A stretch of DNA of 64,000 nt from Prevotella sp. (GTDB lineage Bacteria; Bacteroidota; Bacteroidia; Bacteroidales; Bacteroidaceae), in the NCBI GenBank assembly GCA_017847725.1, contig JAGAXW010000010.1:62001-126000 (forward strand). Direction: 5' to 3'. The notes beneath the pieces are model-generated. The model was not told where the DNA came from. It saw nothing but the letters and a program-made list of their open reading frames with translations, and ran no database searches. Below are positions 42,644 to 52,021 of this stretch, piece after piece. The first letter of the stretch is position 1, and every line of letters begins with the position of its first letter. The position numbers and the translations under genes are program-made.

Positions 42644-44377
42644 TTATTCATTCATTACTTTATCATAGTCAATATTATTCTGTATGAATCGCGTTCCGCA
42701 CTTGTATCTTTTGTTTAATAAATCTCTTTCTGCATAGTAATAAGGTGTTTTTATACTTCCAAGTGTGAAAAGCAGATGAGGTAAGTTGTCAGAAATAAAA
42801 GGCTTGTTGATAGCGTTTTTTATTTTTGAGACAATATATGGAAAACGTTGTCTATACTTATCAGAACACCATATAATAAATGGTATTTGATATTGATATA
42901 TAAGTGACAGTTTGTCTTTCTTAGGTTCATGGGTACGTCCTATTACTTTTCTATAGTCATACACCTCTTCACCATGGTCAGAGAGATAGACAATTGCGGC
43001 ACAACGGTTTCTATAGTAGTCTAATATTTTACTGATGGTACTGTCGTTATATCTTGTAGCATTATCATATTCTGCTAAAGCCTGTCGTTCTTGACTGTTT
43101 AAATCTGGTCGAATGTAATGATTCTTATTGAATATATTGTATTCTTTTTTATTTGGATATCTCCATTTAGCTTGCATATGTTGACCTAGCAGGTGATATA
43201 TGGTTAGAGTATGCTGTTTGTTTCTTTTGTAATGAATCGTATTATCAACAAGTTCCATGTCGTAGTCATATATTTTATTATTGACATAATTATAGGCTAA
43301 TTTTTTCATTTTCTTACTGTATAGATAGGAACTGATGGAAAAGTCATGGAACGTAACGCTGCCAATAGCCTTTTGATTATCCCATATGGCTATATCAAAG
43401 CCTGCTTTTTTGAAGATAATAGTAAAGGGCGGATAATTGGCCCAATATTGTCCAAGACTGATACTATTTGTTGAAAGGATGTTTTTTACGGCAAATGTTG
43501 TCATGTTATAAGGAGTAACAGCATCCGTAAAGGCAAACAAGTTCCCTTGTAACTGTTCTTTCTTCATTACAGGTGTCGTCTGCCTATTATAGCCATACAA
43601 CGACGCATGATGTTTACTGAACGATTCTCCAATGATGACTACAATATCTAACGAATCACTATCAATACATTGAGCAGCAGTTTGTGACGCTTTTATGCAG
43701 GTATTTATCGCTATTTCGTTTTCATTACTTGTAAGACTCAGGTGATAGACGGAATATATGAGATTTGAAAGTGTGTTTTCTATGGCATAAAACGCCTTTC
43801 CTCCATACCATAACTGTAGTTCATATTGATTTTTTCTGGTAAACATATCGCATAAAAACAATAGTTGTATGAAACCTATGGTTAACCATACTGATACTAT
43901 AGCTACAATTATTTTTGGATGACTAATGCGAATGCTGTATTTTTTTACTTTCAAATAGGCTATAACTGCAAAAGCAGTCAACAGATAAGTCCAGATGCTT
44001 TGTGATGTAAAGGCATAGTTGCTAATAAACTCACTTGATTCGCCTTTGTTAGTTTCATGACATAATAAGAGAATCCACGGACTTAGCATGGAGTCAAAAT
44101 TAAGTATCAGAAATATATTGAGAGCGAAAAGAAATATACTTAGAATACAGGTAACAGTGGTAAGTGGCTTATAGTTTGCCAAACAGACAAACCATGACAA
44201 CAATGCTGGAAATCCTGTTATGAATAGAATCCAACATATTTTTCTTATTATTGGATTTTCTGTATAAACGTTTATACAGAAAATCCAACCTGGTATGCTT
44301 AGCAGTAACACAATAAGGATAAAGAGTAAGGGTTTCTGTATGATAGGATGAAATAAAAATGATAGGATATATTTCAT
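42644..44377 (-). CDS. Phosphoethanolamine transferase (EptA/MCR-like)
   Basis: The 577-residue inner-membrane protein has about five N-terminal spans (residues ~10-175) and a periplasmic alkaline-phosphatase-fold domain. Motifs: DIVVIIGESFSKHHASLYGYNRQTTPVM near residues 243-270 (metal Glu), PYNMTTFAVKNI with the likely nucleophilic Thr, AAIVYLSDHGEEVYD (metal Asp-His), and GRTHEPKKDKL (metal His). Enzymes of this family move phosphoethanolamine from phosphatidylethanolamine to lipid A or core sugars. The acceptor is unknown here. The gene is AT-rich compared with nadA and starts the envelope cluster; TATCTTTG on the minus strand (plus 44398-44405) is 20 nt upstream. Confidence 0.88.
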   Translation of the reverse strand: MKYILSFLFHPIIQKPLLFILIVLLLSIPGWIFCINVYTENPIIRKICWILFITGFPALLSWFVCLANYKPLTTVTCILSIFLFALNIFLILNFDSMLSPWILLLCHETNKGESSEFISNYAFTSQSIWTYLLTAFAVIAYLKVKKYSIRISHPKIIVAIVSVWLTIGFIQLLFLCDMFTRKNQYELQLWYGGKAFYAIENTLSNLIYSVYHLSLTSNENEIAINTCIKASQTAAQCIDSDSLDIVVIIGESFSKHHASLYGYNRQTTPVMKKEQLQGNLFAFTDAVTPYNMTTFAVKNILSTNSISLGQYWANYPPFTIIFKKAGFDIAIWDNQKAIGSVTFHDFSISSYLYSKKMKKLAYNYVNNKIYDYDMELVDNTIHYKRNKQHTLTIYHLLGQHMQAKWRYPNKKEYNIFNKNHYIRPDLNSQERQALAEYDNATRYNDSTISKILDYYRNRCAAIVYLSDHGEEVYDYRKVIGRTHEPKKDKLSLIYQYQIPFIIWCSDKYRQRFPYIVSKIKNAINKPFISDNLPHLLFTLGSIKTPYYYAERDLLNKRYKCGTRFIQNNIDYDKVMNE

Positions 44378-44450
44378 ATATTAACATATTTGCGACGCAA
44401 AGATATGAAAAAAAAATATTATAGTTATAGATTTATATTTTTTTTAAAAA

Positions 44451-44482
44451 CTTGCTGAAAAAAAAAAAAAAAATTATCTTTG
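44451..44482 (+). promoter_or_regulatory. Promoter with an A16 tract in its spacer
   Basis: CTTG at 44451-44454 and TATCTTTG at 44475-44482 are separated by exactly 20 bp, of which 44458-44473 are sixteen consecutive A. Gain or loss of A would change promoter spacing. The ATG of the first envelope gene is 14 nt after the -7 box. Confidence 0.65.
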
Positions 44483-44496
44483 CGAAAATTTTGCAA

Positions 44497-45744
44497 ATGA
44501 AAAAGAATATACTATATATTCCTATCTGTTATGTTGTTCTATTAGTGTTGTTTACCGCACTCATTATAGGTATACACCTCATACCCACTTGTTGGTTTAA
44601 AGAAAATGTTCTTGTGTCGGCTCGACAGATAGAATCAGAAGGTATTTTTAGAAAAATAGGTAACATTTATTTTCTTCAGATCGATAACATGACAGACTGT
44701 ATGATGATGAATATGGCACTCACAGCAGATGATAGTCATCCCATAGAGTCGGCTATGAATAATTATTATAGTTTCAAAACTACTGATGATGGATATAAAA
44801 TGATGGCCCTTAATACCATTCAGCTAGCCGAGAAAGGAAGTGAGTCGTTACCAGAACATTTTCACTATGGACGTTATTGGCAAGGTAGTCAGGTGATACT
44901 ACGCCCTTTGCTGCTAATTACTAATTATAATGGTATACGAATGTTAAACTACGTATTGATGACCTTACTGCTTTTATGGCTTTTATGGCTTATGGTATCA
45001 TCGTTTGGATGGGGAGTTTCTACCCTATTCATAGTATCGCTACTCATGGTTAGCGCACCTGTTGTTCCACTTTCCATACAGTTGTCTACTTGTTTCTATC
45101 TGATGCTTTTAGCTGCTTTATTTATTATGTACCATTCTGATATACGCCATTCTCCTATATATTTTTTTGTAATAGGAGCTTTGACAAGCTATTTTGATTT
45201 TCTTACTACTCCTCAATTAACATTGGGAATCCCATTAATATTATTGATATTAAAAAACCAGTGTAACCATCCCATTAAAATCATTATTTTGCTGTCATTT
45301 GTATGGTTAATGGGATATAGTTTGTTGTGGGCATCGAAATGGTTGATAGCCTACATATTGACTGGAGTAAACATAATGGAAAGCGTCAGTGAAAGTGTAA
45401 CACTTCGTCTCTCTAATGTAGTAACATTCCATGGAGTTGAAATAAACATACTCAATCTAACAACGATTATTTTGGAGAAAATAAGGTGGTGGATGGGTAT
45501 TTTCCTTGGTATTATAGTATTGGTACTTTTTGCTGTGTATTATAAATACCAAAAAGGTATTGCTGCCTTCTATAAATACAATTGGCTGATAGTGATAACT
45601 TTGATAGTTCCTGTATGGTTTGTATGTTTACGTAATCATTCAATACAACACATATTTTTCACTTGGAGAGCTTTTCTGTTGCCCCTATTTAGTATGTTTT
45701 TATTTATATATTTAACATTAAAACCACAAAAAGTTTATGAATAA
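44497..45744 (+). CDS. Polytopic membrane protein of an envelope polysaccharide cluster
   Basis: The ATG at 44497 (MKKNILYIPICYVVLLVLF) follows the -7 box by 14 nt; the frame is open further up but there lies the A tract. The 415-residue protein has one N-terminal span, a ~120-residue outside segment (SARQIESEGIFRKIG ... MNNYYSFKTTDDGYKMMALN ... YGRYWQGSQVILRPLLLI), then about eight further spans. The NYYS ... GYxMMALN ... YGRYWxGxQxxLRPLL pattern recurs in membrane proteins of exopolysaccharide clusters and suggests a GT-C-like or ligase/flippase type fold, but no catalytic motif is certain. It overlaps the GT2 gene by 8 nt. Base composition is AT-rich. Confidence 0.65.
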   Translation: MKKNILYIPICYVVLLVLFTALIIGIHLIPTCWFKENVLVSARQIESEGIFRKIGNIYFLQIDNMTDCMMMNMALTADDSHPIESAMNNYYSFKTTDDGYKMMALNTIQLAEKGSESLPEHFHYGRYWQGSQVILRPLLLITNYNGIRMLNYVLMTLLLLWLLWLMVSSFGWGVSTLFIVSLLMVSAPVVPLSIQLSTCFYLMLLAALFIMYHSDIRHSPIYFFVIGALTSYFDFLTTPQLTLGIPLILLILKNQCNHPIKIIILLSFVWLMGYSLLWASKWLIAYILTGVNIMESVSESVTLRLSNVVTFHGVEINILNLTTIILEKIRWWMGIFLGIIVLVLFAVYYKYQKGIAAFYKYNWLIVITLIVPVWFVCLRNHSIQHIFFTWRAFLLPLFSMFLFIYLTLKPQKVYE

Positions 45745-46654
45745 AACAATAGCTATACTTATACCATGCTATAATGAAGAACAAACTATAGCCAAAGTGG
45801 TGGAAGACTTTCATAAGCAACTGCCTCAAGCCGATATATATGTTTACGATAATAATTCAAGTGACGGAACAGATAAAGTAGCGCGCCATTCAGGTGCTAT
45901 TGTACGATATGAAGAACGACAGGGAAAAGGTAACGTTATTCGTAGAATGCTCAGCGATATCGAAGCTGACTGCTATATATTAGTGGATGGTGACGATACT
46001 TATCCAGCCGAATATGCATCGATTATGTCCAATAATATATTAGAAGATGGCTATGATATGGTGATAGGTGACCGTTTGTCAGCCACATATTTTCAGGAGA
46101 ATAAACGACCATTCCATGATTTAGGCAATCGCCTGGTAAGATATGCTATTAACAAGATATTTCATTCAGACATAAAGGATATAATGACGGGATATAGAGC
46201 AATTAGTAAACGAATGGTTCGTACAACTTCTCTATTCTCAGAAGGATTTGAAATAGAAACAGAAATGACAATCAATGCGTTAGACAACCAACTTAAAATA
46301 TGTCAGATACCTGTTGAGTACAGAAATCGTCCAGATGGCAGTATATCAAAGTTAAATACTTTCTCTGACGGTATAAGAATACTACTGACCATTTTTAAGC
46401 TATTCAGAGACTATAAGCCTTTACGCTTTTTCTCTTATATTTCTATTGTTTTGGTAATATTGTCAATACTATTTTTATTACCCATATTCATAGACTACTT
46501 TAATTCAGGATTAGTACCTCGTTTTCCAACTCTTATTGTATGTAGTTTTGTCATTCTCTTTGCAATCCTATTATGGTTGTGTGGTCTCATTTTAGAAGTA
46601 TTACTCAATCGTCACAGACAGATACGTTTTTTAATATCTAATCAGATAAAATGA
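45737..46654 (+). CDS. Family 2 glycosyltransferase (polyisoprenyl-phosphate sugar transferase type)
   Basis: The 305-residue protein has a GT-A domain at residues ~1-225: IAILIPCYNEEQTIAKVVEDF, IYVYDNNSSDGTD, and ILVDGDDTYPAEYA with the DxD metal site, then GYRAISKRMVRT and EIETEMTINA. Two C-terminal membrane helices follow (residues ~232-300). This layout matches DPM1/ArnC/GtrB enzymes that load a sugar from a nucleotide donor onto undecaprenyl phosphate. It would supply a lipid-linked sugar to a GT-C transferase; the next gene is exactly such a gene but broken. The start overlaps the preceding stop by 8 nt. Confidence 0.88.
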   Translation: MNKTIAILIPCYNEEQTIAKVVEDFHKQLPQADIYVYDNNSSDGTDKVARHSGAIVRYEERQGKGNVIRRMLSDIEADCYILVDGDDTYPAEYASIMSNNILEDGYDMVIGDRLSATYFQENKRPFHDLGNRLVRYAINKIFHSDIKDIMTGYRAISKRMVRTTSLFSEGFEIETEMTINALDNQLKICQIPVEYRNRPDGSISKLNTFSDGIRILLTIFKLFRDYKPLRFFSYISIVLVILSILFLLPIFIDYFNSGLVPRFPTLIVCSFVILFAILLWLCGLILEVLLNRHRQIRFLISNQIK

Positions 46655-46657
46655 AAA

Positions 46658-47048
46658 ATGAATATTTTGTATCAAAAAATATTATTCAGTTTATTATTAA
46701 CTATCATTATCGGTTTGATAGGTTTCAATACGGGAGTGTTTTGGGATAATATTACATTTATATCCCAAGTTGGCTATCACTTATATGCAAACGGAATATT
46801 AAGCTGGGGAAATATACCCGTTGAATATGATTCATGCCATCCTCCTTTCTTGGCAAGTATAATTGTTATTATGTGGCAATTATTTGGTAAAAGTCTGCTT
46901 ATAACTCATCTGTTCTTTTGGCCTCTTATTTTTGGTGTAATATGAACTGTATGACGATGTGTACAATGAAGTGATGAACAATTATGAGCTTATAGGGCAA
47001 TTTGAGAATATGGGTATCAGAGTAGAAATACGAAAAAGAATAAGATAA
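46658..47048 (+). pseudogene. Broken GT-C (ArnT/PMT-like) glycosyltransferase gene
   Basis: The first 95 residues (MNILYQKILFSLLLTIIIGLIGFN ... NIPVEYDSCHPPFLASIIVIMWQLFGKS) look like the start of a GT-39/ArnT-type transferase: an N-terminal span, then a loop whose acidic residue and HPP element are typical. A TGA at 46943 ends the frame after the second span. In the next frame, from 46944, 34 codons read ELYDDVYNEVMNNYELIGQF and end VEIRKRIR, stopping at the CotH start. An intact member would be ~450-550 residues, so an internal deletion with a frame change is the simplest explanation. The 3' piece could come from another gene. Confidence 0.75.
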
Positions 47049-48415
47049 TGAAAATTATATTATTTATATTATTATCCTTCAATACGATAGCAAATGCGCA
47101 GTCATATACCCAACTGACTGACGTACCAACCATGTATATTGAAACTATTGACAAAACAAATATTATTGATAAAACAAGTTATGTGTTATGCAATATAACC
47201 TATGTGGATGGTAAAGATATTAGTATTTATGAAAATGTCGAAATCAAAGGCAGAGGCAATTCAACATGGTATGCAGAAAAGAAGCCATATAAAATAAAGT
47301 TTCCAAAAAAAACAGCGTTATTAGGTAGTATTTTTGCCAAAGCAAAAACATGGACTTTGCTTGCTAATCATGCTGATAAGACCATGATTAGAAATGCTTT
47401 GACTTATGATTTAGGAAAATTTTTAGGATTCTCATTTTGTCCTGCTGCTAAATTCGTCGACTTGTACCTGAATGGAGAATATAGTGGAACATACCAAATT
47501 TCAGATCAGGTACAGGTACACGAAAAACGTGTGGAAATAGACAATAATACTGGATGGCTTTTAGAACTGACAGATGATATCCATAAAGACGACCCATACA
47601 TTATAACAGATAAGGGATTTTATATCAATATAAAAAATCCAAAGGATGAAAATCTCACAGATATATGTAAACAAGAGATACTTGATTGGTGTAATCAATT
47701 AGAAAATGTAATAGCGTCAAACAGCTATACTGATGTATCCAAGGGTTATCGTTCTATGTTAGACGAAAAAACTCTTATTGACTGGTATATTGCCACAGAG
47801 TTGACAGGCAATGTGGATGGTTTTACCAGTGTATATGTATATAAAGAAGCAAATAGTAATTTATTGTATTTTGGTCCTTTATGGGATGAAGATTTAGGAT
47901 ATGGAAACAGTTCTGAAAGAGACTGGACAAACTCCTTGTTGGCTTTCTCTTATAATAAGGAAAGAAAATTAGAAAATGTGATAAGAAGATTATGGCAAGA
48001 TGTTTATTTTTTCCAAGCTGTAAATAGTCGCTGGATAGAATTACTAGACAAAGGTATTGAAAATTTTTTATTAAACAAAATAGATAGTCTTAGCAACTTA
48101 GTGTATTTAACTCAGCAAAAAAATTTTGAGAAATGGTCAATCAACGAAATGATATTTAGTTTTGAGCGACATGTGTATCATAATACTTATGAAGAATATG
48201 TGACTGATTTAAAATGTTTTGTGTCAAATCATATCTCATATATGACACAACGGTTCGCTGAGCTATCGAAATCTACGAATATTCAGCTTCCATATAAAAG
48301 AGAAAATAGTGGAAACTATATAATATATAACTTACAAGGTCAAAAGGTATCGACAACAGAAAGAAAAGGTATTTATATTGTAAATGGACGAAAAAGATTT
48401 ATCTCTTCCAAGTGA
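47048..48415 (+). CDS. Secreted CotH-like kinase with type IX-like tail
   Basis: The 455-residue protein has a signal peptide (MKIILFILLSFNTIANAQ). The CotH kinase domain spans residues ~20-400: VEIKGRGNSTWYAEKKPYKIKF, TWTLLANHADKTMIRNALTYDLG, FVDLYLNGEYSGTYQISDQV and LYFGPLWDEDLGYGNS (metal-binding Asp). CotH proteins are atypical protein kinases first known from Bacillus spore coats. The last ~30 residues (YIIYNLQGQKVSTTERKGIYIVNGRKRF) resemble a type IX sorting tail, so it is probably displayed on the surface. It begins at the stop of the broken GT-C gene (TAATG) and overlaps the antiparallel acyltransferase by 17 bp. The substrate is unknown. Confidence 0.83.
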   Translation: MKIILFILLSFNTIANAQSYTQLTDVPTMYIETIDKTNIIDKTSYVLCNITYVDGKDISIYENVEIKGRGNSTWYAEKKPYKIKFPKKTALLGSIFAKAKTWTLLANHADKTMIRNALTYDLGKFLGFSFCPAAKFVDLYLNGEYSGTYQISDQVQVHEKRVEIDNNTGWLLELTDDIHKDDPYIITDKGFYINIKNPKDENLTDICKQEILDWCNQLENVIASNSYTDVSKGYRSMLDEKTLIDWYIATELTGNVDGFTSVYVYKEANSNLLYFGPLWDEDLGYGNSSERDWTNSLLAFSYNKERKLENVIRRLWQDVYFFQAVNSRWIELLDKGIENFLLNKIDSLSNLVYLTQQKNFEKWSINEMIFSFERHVYHNTYEEYVTDLKCFVSNHISYMTQRFAELSKSTNIQLPYKRENSGNYIIYNLQGQKVSTTERKGIYIVNGRKRFISSK

Positions 48416-49397
48416 ATTTTCCAGTAGTCCACGGAATGTATTTGTAAATAATCCACGTAAGTGTAGAAATAACTATATAGACTAAGCTCAGCATAAATAT
48501 TACTTTCAAGTAGCAGTCTTCGTATATGAATCCTACTTTTTGAGCTATGATAGAAAGTATTAGTGGTACTCCACCACACAAAAAATAATATACCAAGGCG
48601 CGGCTACCCATCCAGGTTATAGGTTTTATATTTGGAAGACGCTTACTGATGGTAATAATTAGTATGATGGCTAAGATATTATCAGTAAAGAAAATAATGT
48701 AATTACTAATATCTATTGGTCCCCAATAACAGTAAATCTGCTTGCTTACAATAATGTATTTTGATAATAGCATAAGTACAGGAACTATTGTCATAGACAT
48801 TAGGTTAATATTCGACAAAACAGCCTCGTAGCGATGATACAGATAACCAATATAAAGAAATGTAATAGCCAGACAGCCATCCATGATATTCCAGTAATTA
48901 TACTTGATGGTAAGAATATTTTCTTCCATCATGATAGCAGTTATCAGAAACGCGGCCACTCCCAATGTCAAGATCCATTTATTGCGTTTGCTCAGGTGTA
49001 ATAGCAGAGAGAATATAATTTCAGCTGTAGCAAGGGCTGTGATAAACCATGATTCGCGTCCAGTTAAGATTTTAAGCAGTATTTCAAAGATTGAGTGAAA
49101 ATTACCATGTACTATTGCTTTTGGATAGGCAATAAATGACATGAAAATAAAATAAGGTATGATAATAGTCTTTATGATGGATTTTATTTTTCTTTTAATG
49201 CTGAATGTAGTACAGGTTGATTCTTTATAAAACAGATAACCAGATACAAAGAAAAATATAGAAAGGGCATTATCAACAAATAGCCGATAATCTATGATAG
49301 CTTCTTTTGCATAATACATTTCTGTATGATGCAGAAGAATGGCAAGCATGCATAATCCACGGGTAGTGTCAATCCATATTTTTCGCTGATTAGGCAT
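48399..49397 (-). CDS. Acyltransferase family 3 (OafA-like) membrane protein
   Basis: The ATG at 49397 (MPNQRKIWIDTTRGLCMLAILLHH) gives 332 residues and lies 2 nt after the stop of the PorZ-like gene; an upstream start would overlap it. The protein has about ten spans and the family-3 marks IDTTRGLCMLAILLHHTEMYY near residues 8-28 (the His-rich first helix) and SIFFFVSGYLFYK. These enzymes add acetyl or other acyl groups to surface sugars. Coupling to the PorZ-like gene and nearness to glycosyltransferase genes suggest an LPS or surface glycan as target (inference). Confidence 0.85.
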   Translation of the reverse strand: MPNQRKIWIDTTRGLCMLAILLHHTEMYYAKEAIIDYRLFVDNALSIFFFVSGYLFYKESTCTTFSIKRKIKSIIKTIIIPYFIFMSFIAYPKAIVHGNFHSIFEILLKILTGRESWFITALATAEIIFSLLLHLSKRNKWILTLGVAAFLITAIMMEENILTIKYNYWNIMDGCLAITFLYIGYLYHRYEAVLSNINLMSMTIVPVLMLLSKYIIVSKQIYCYWGPIDISNYIIFFTDNILAIILIITISKRLPNIKPITWMGSRALVYYFLCGGVPLILSIIAQKVGFIYEDCYLKVIFMLSLVYIVISTLTWIIYKYIPWTTGKFTWKR

Positions 49398-49399
49398 GG

Positions 49400-51406
49400 T
49401 TATCGAATAATAGCTATCTTGCAAACAGTTCCTTTTTGTCCTTCTTTTGTGGCAGTAGCCACCATGTAGACACCACTGGCTACCCTATTACCACTGCTGT
49501 CGCAACCGTCCCAAATGAATGTACCACCATTGCTGCGCCCTTCAGCTATCAGTTTTCCATTAGAGGATAGAATCTTTACGTCAGCATTAAGCGTAAGGCC
49601 TGTAACGGTGATTGGTCCTTGATAGTCAGGATTAACAGGGTTGGGATAAGCCCATACATTATCCTTTGTCATCTCTGTATTGGGTTCTGTGGCATCACTA
49701 ATATAAGAACACAATCCCTTGTCAGTGCCAAAGAATACTTCACCCGTCTCATTATTAATCGCAATTGATTCGACATCATTTGAAAGCAGGCAACTATTAT
49801 TAGTTGTAAAATGATATAATTGGCTCATATTGTCTGCGCTAATAACATATACACCGTTATTTTTAGTTGCAAACCATTTTCTATTGGCGCCATCAATACA
49901 AATATCACTGATGGGAATATAATTTAGTAGATAGTCAGCATAGTCAGTACCGTCATTGCGAGGAACTTTAATCTGTGTGAAATAATAATTACTAGCACCT
50001 ATTTGTGAATTTTCAAGCATGAATGGCCCTACCTCTGTGCCAATCCATAGATTTTTATCGTGATCTTCTTTTATACAATAATTATATGAATAATTATAGA
50101 CTATTCCATCTTGATTTTTGAAATTGGCGTAAGTTTTGATATCATTATTATTAATATCATAACATAATATTGCCGGATATTCCCAATAACCATTTACAAA
50201 CCATAATCTGTTATTACTATCTATTATTGGTCTGGTGGGGTTGCCTAATTTATTTCTGTTTTCTTGTAGAAAAGAATGTTGTTCAAAGTAATTAACCCAT
50301 TTGTTTTCTGAAGTAATCTCAACTAAATTACTTTTAGACCATCCGCTTAAAATCCATAAATTAGCATTTTTATCGAAAATAACTCCATCAGTAAGTAGCA
50401 TATTTTTGTCTCCACCAACAGGATATAATATGCTATTATCTGCATTATAGTATTTTACAAGTTTCCCGTTGTAAAACTCATAGAGTCCAGAGTGAGACGA
50501 CGATGCGAATACACGATTATTATCCCTTGGGTCTATATCAAAAGAGGTAATGTCTTTATATTCAAATCCTGTAATAGCGTCAAGGTCGTCTTGGAAAATA
50601 GTCCAATTTTCATTATCGTATACTTGTATTGTACCTTTTCTTTGTGAAAGCACGTAATCATAGTGCTTTCCTCCACAAGTATATAGTTTCCCATTACTAA
50701 ATTTTAGGAAGTCAAAGTAGTTATACTTTGGTCCGCCAGGCTGTAGCGTGGAGACGATGGGATAGTAGGTATTATAGTCTGTCTTGTCCTCTTCGAACGA
50801 AGGAGCATCGGTGGTCTGTTCCCAGTTGTTAGGATCTATCAGATTATGATTCATGCTACCCTTCCAGATACTGTTGTTCTGACTTTTGGCATAGATGGTG
50901 TTGCCCTCAAAGGCAATAGCGGTGACGGGGAAGTTGAGCATATAGCTCTCACTGACTTCTGCTTCCTTAACGTTTATTTTGGTAATGCCGTATTCGCAGG
51001 CGAGATAGGCATATACACCATTGATGGCAATGCTGTAGATAGTCTTTCCGCCTGTGATGGCTTTGGTATAGATGTCGCTGATATTAATTACGTTGCCGCT
51101 GGTTTCTACGAGGTCGATATTGGAGTTGTTATAACAGACCACCAGTCGCTTGGCTTGTGGACACCATTTGATATTAGAGATTTCTGTATCACTCAGTCCT
51201 TTGGTTTTGTCATAGGTATAGATGCTTTGATCCTGTTTGTTGTATTGGTAGAGTCCGTTACTTGCCATTACAAAGATATCGTCGCCCGCAGCTTGTATTT
51301 GCTGTATTTCATGGTATGACAGATAGTTGCGCCATGTACCCACTTGGGCTTTCGACAGATGGCAGCAGATAATTGCCAATAGCAGGACAACGATAGTCTT
51401 CTTCAT
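49400..51406 (-). CDS. porZ: PorZ-like type IX secretion component
   Basis: The 668-residue protein has signal peptide MKKTIVVLLLAIICCHLSKAQ. Beta-propeller repeats of the two-component-regulator type run over residues ~22-580 (GDDIFVMASNGLYQYNKQD, YLACEYGITKINV, RVFASSSHSGLYEFYNG, NLWIGTEVGPFML, KWFATKNNGVYVIS). A C-terminal sorting-like domain occupies ~585-668 (NVWAYPNPVNPDYQGPITVT ... GGTFIWDGCDSSGNRVASGVYM). PorZ of Porphyromonas has this architecture, keeps its tail, and presents anionic LPS to the attachment complex. The propeller plus tail and lack of membrane span or kinase support the call; another tail-bearing propeller protein is the alternative. It is followed by an acyltransferase and preceded, 3 nt away, by rdgB. 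Confidence 0.72.
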   Translation of the reverse strand: MKKTIVVLLLAIICCHLSKAQVGTWRNYLSYHEIQQIQAAGDDIFVMASNGLYQYNKQDQSIYTYDKTKGLSDTEISNIKWCPQAKRLVVCYNNSNIDLVETSGNVINISDIYTKAITGGKTIYSIAINGVYAYLACEYGITKINVKEAEVSESYMLNFPVTAIAFEGNTIYAKSQNNSIWKGSMNHNLIDPNNWEQTTDAPSFEEDKTDYNTYYPIVSTLQPGGPKYNYFDFLKFSNGKLYTCGGKHYDYVLSQRKGTIQVYDNENWTIFQDDLDAITGFEYKDITSFDIDPRDNNRVFASSSHSGLYEFYNGKLVKYYNADNSILYPVGGDKNMLLTDGVIFDKNANLWILSGWSKSNLVEITSENKWVNYFEQHSFLQENRNKLGNPTRPIIDSNNRLWFVNGYWEYPAILCYDINNNDIKTYANFKNQDGIVYNYSYNYCIKEDHDKNLWIGTEVGPFMLENSQIGASNYYFTQIKVPRNDGTDYADYLLNYIPISDICIDGANRKWFATKNNGVYVISADNMSQLYHFTTNNSCLLSNDVESIAINNETGEVFFGTDKGLCSYISDATEPNTEMTKDNVWAYPNPVNPDYQGPITVTGLTLNADVKILSSNGKLIAEGRSNGGTFIWDGCDSSGNRVASGVYMVATATKEGQKGTVCKIAIIR

Positions 51407-51409
51407 AAT

Positions 51410-52021
51410 TTATATTTTTTGTAAGTATTCTGCCAGTTTCTGGGTTGCCTTGGCCCGATGGCTTATTTGGTTCTTGACGTCAGCACCCAGCTCTGCAAAG
51501 GTTTGTGTGTAGCCGTCTGGCTGGAAAATGGGGTCGTAGCCGAAGCCCTCCCCTCCCCTACGCTCGCGAATAATCTGTCCGTTGACGATACCCTCGAAGC
51601 GGTGTATCTGTTTAATGCTGGTACAGCCGCAGGGACACACATCCTTCTTTTCTATTAACGCGATAACGGTGCGAAATCGTGCCTTCCGATTGTTATTATT
51701 TCCTAACTCACTGAGCAGTTTGGTCATGTTGGCTTCTGAGTCATGCCCTTCCCCACCCGCATAGCGGGCACTATACACACCTGGAGCGCCGTCCAGGGCG
51801 TCTACTTCCAAGCCGGTGTCGTCTGCAAAGCAGCTGACGTGGTAATGGTCATAGACGTACTGCGCCTTCATCAGTGCATTCTCTTCGAGCGTGGTGCCTG
51901 TTTCAGGAATATCCTCATGACACCCTATCTCGCTGAGCGACACCACTTCAAAGCGGTGGCCCAGAATGCTTCTGATTTCTTCAAGTTTGTGCTGGTTGTT
52001 GGTTGCGAATACTATTTTCAT
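51410..52021 (-). CDS. rdgB: Non-canonical purine NTP pyrophosphatase (RdgB/HAM1)
   Basis: Hydrolyses ITP, dITP and XTP to monophosphates so that they are not put into DNA or RNA. The 203-residue protein starts [21 protein letters not shown] (the TxNxxK substrate-binding motif), with [65 protein letters not shown] and SHRAKA. All conserved segments are present. Its first 41 nt overlap the 3' end of the yitT-like gene in another frame, and the next gene starts 3 nt later. Confidence 0.95.
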   Translation of the reverse strand: MKIVFATNNQHKLEEIRSILGHRFEVVSLSEIGCHEDIPETGTTLEENALMKAQYVYDHYHVSCFADDTGLEVDALDGAPGVYSARYAGGEGHDSEANMTKLLSELGNNNNRKARFRTVIALIEKKDVCPCGCTSIKQIHRFEGIVNGQIIRERRGGEGFGYDPIFQPDGYTQTFAELGADVKNQISHRAKATQKLAEYLQKI

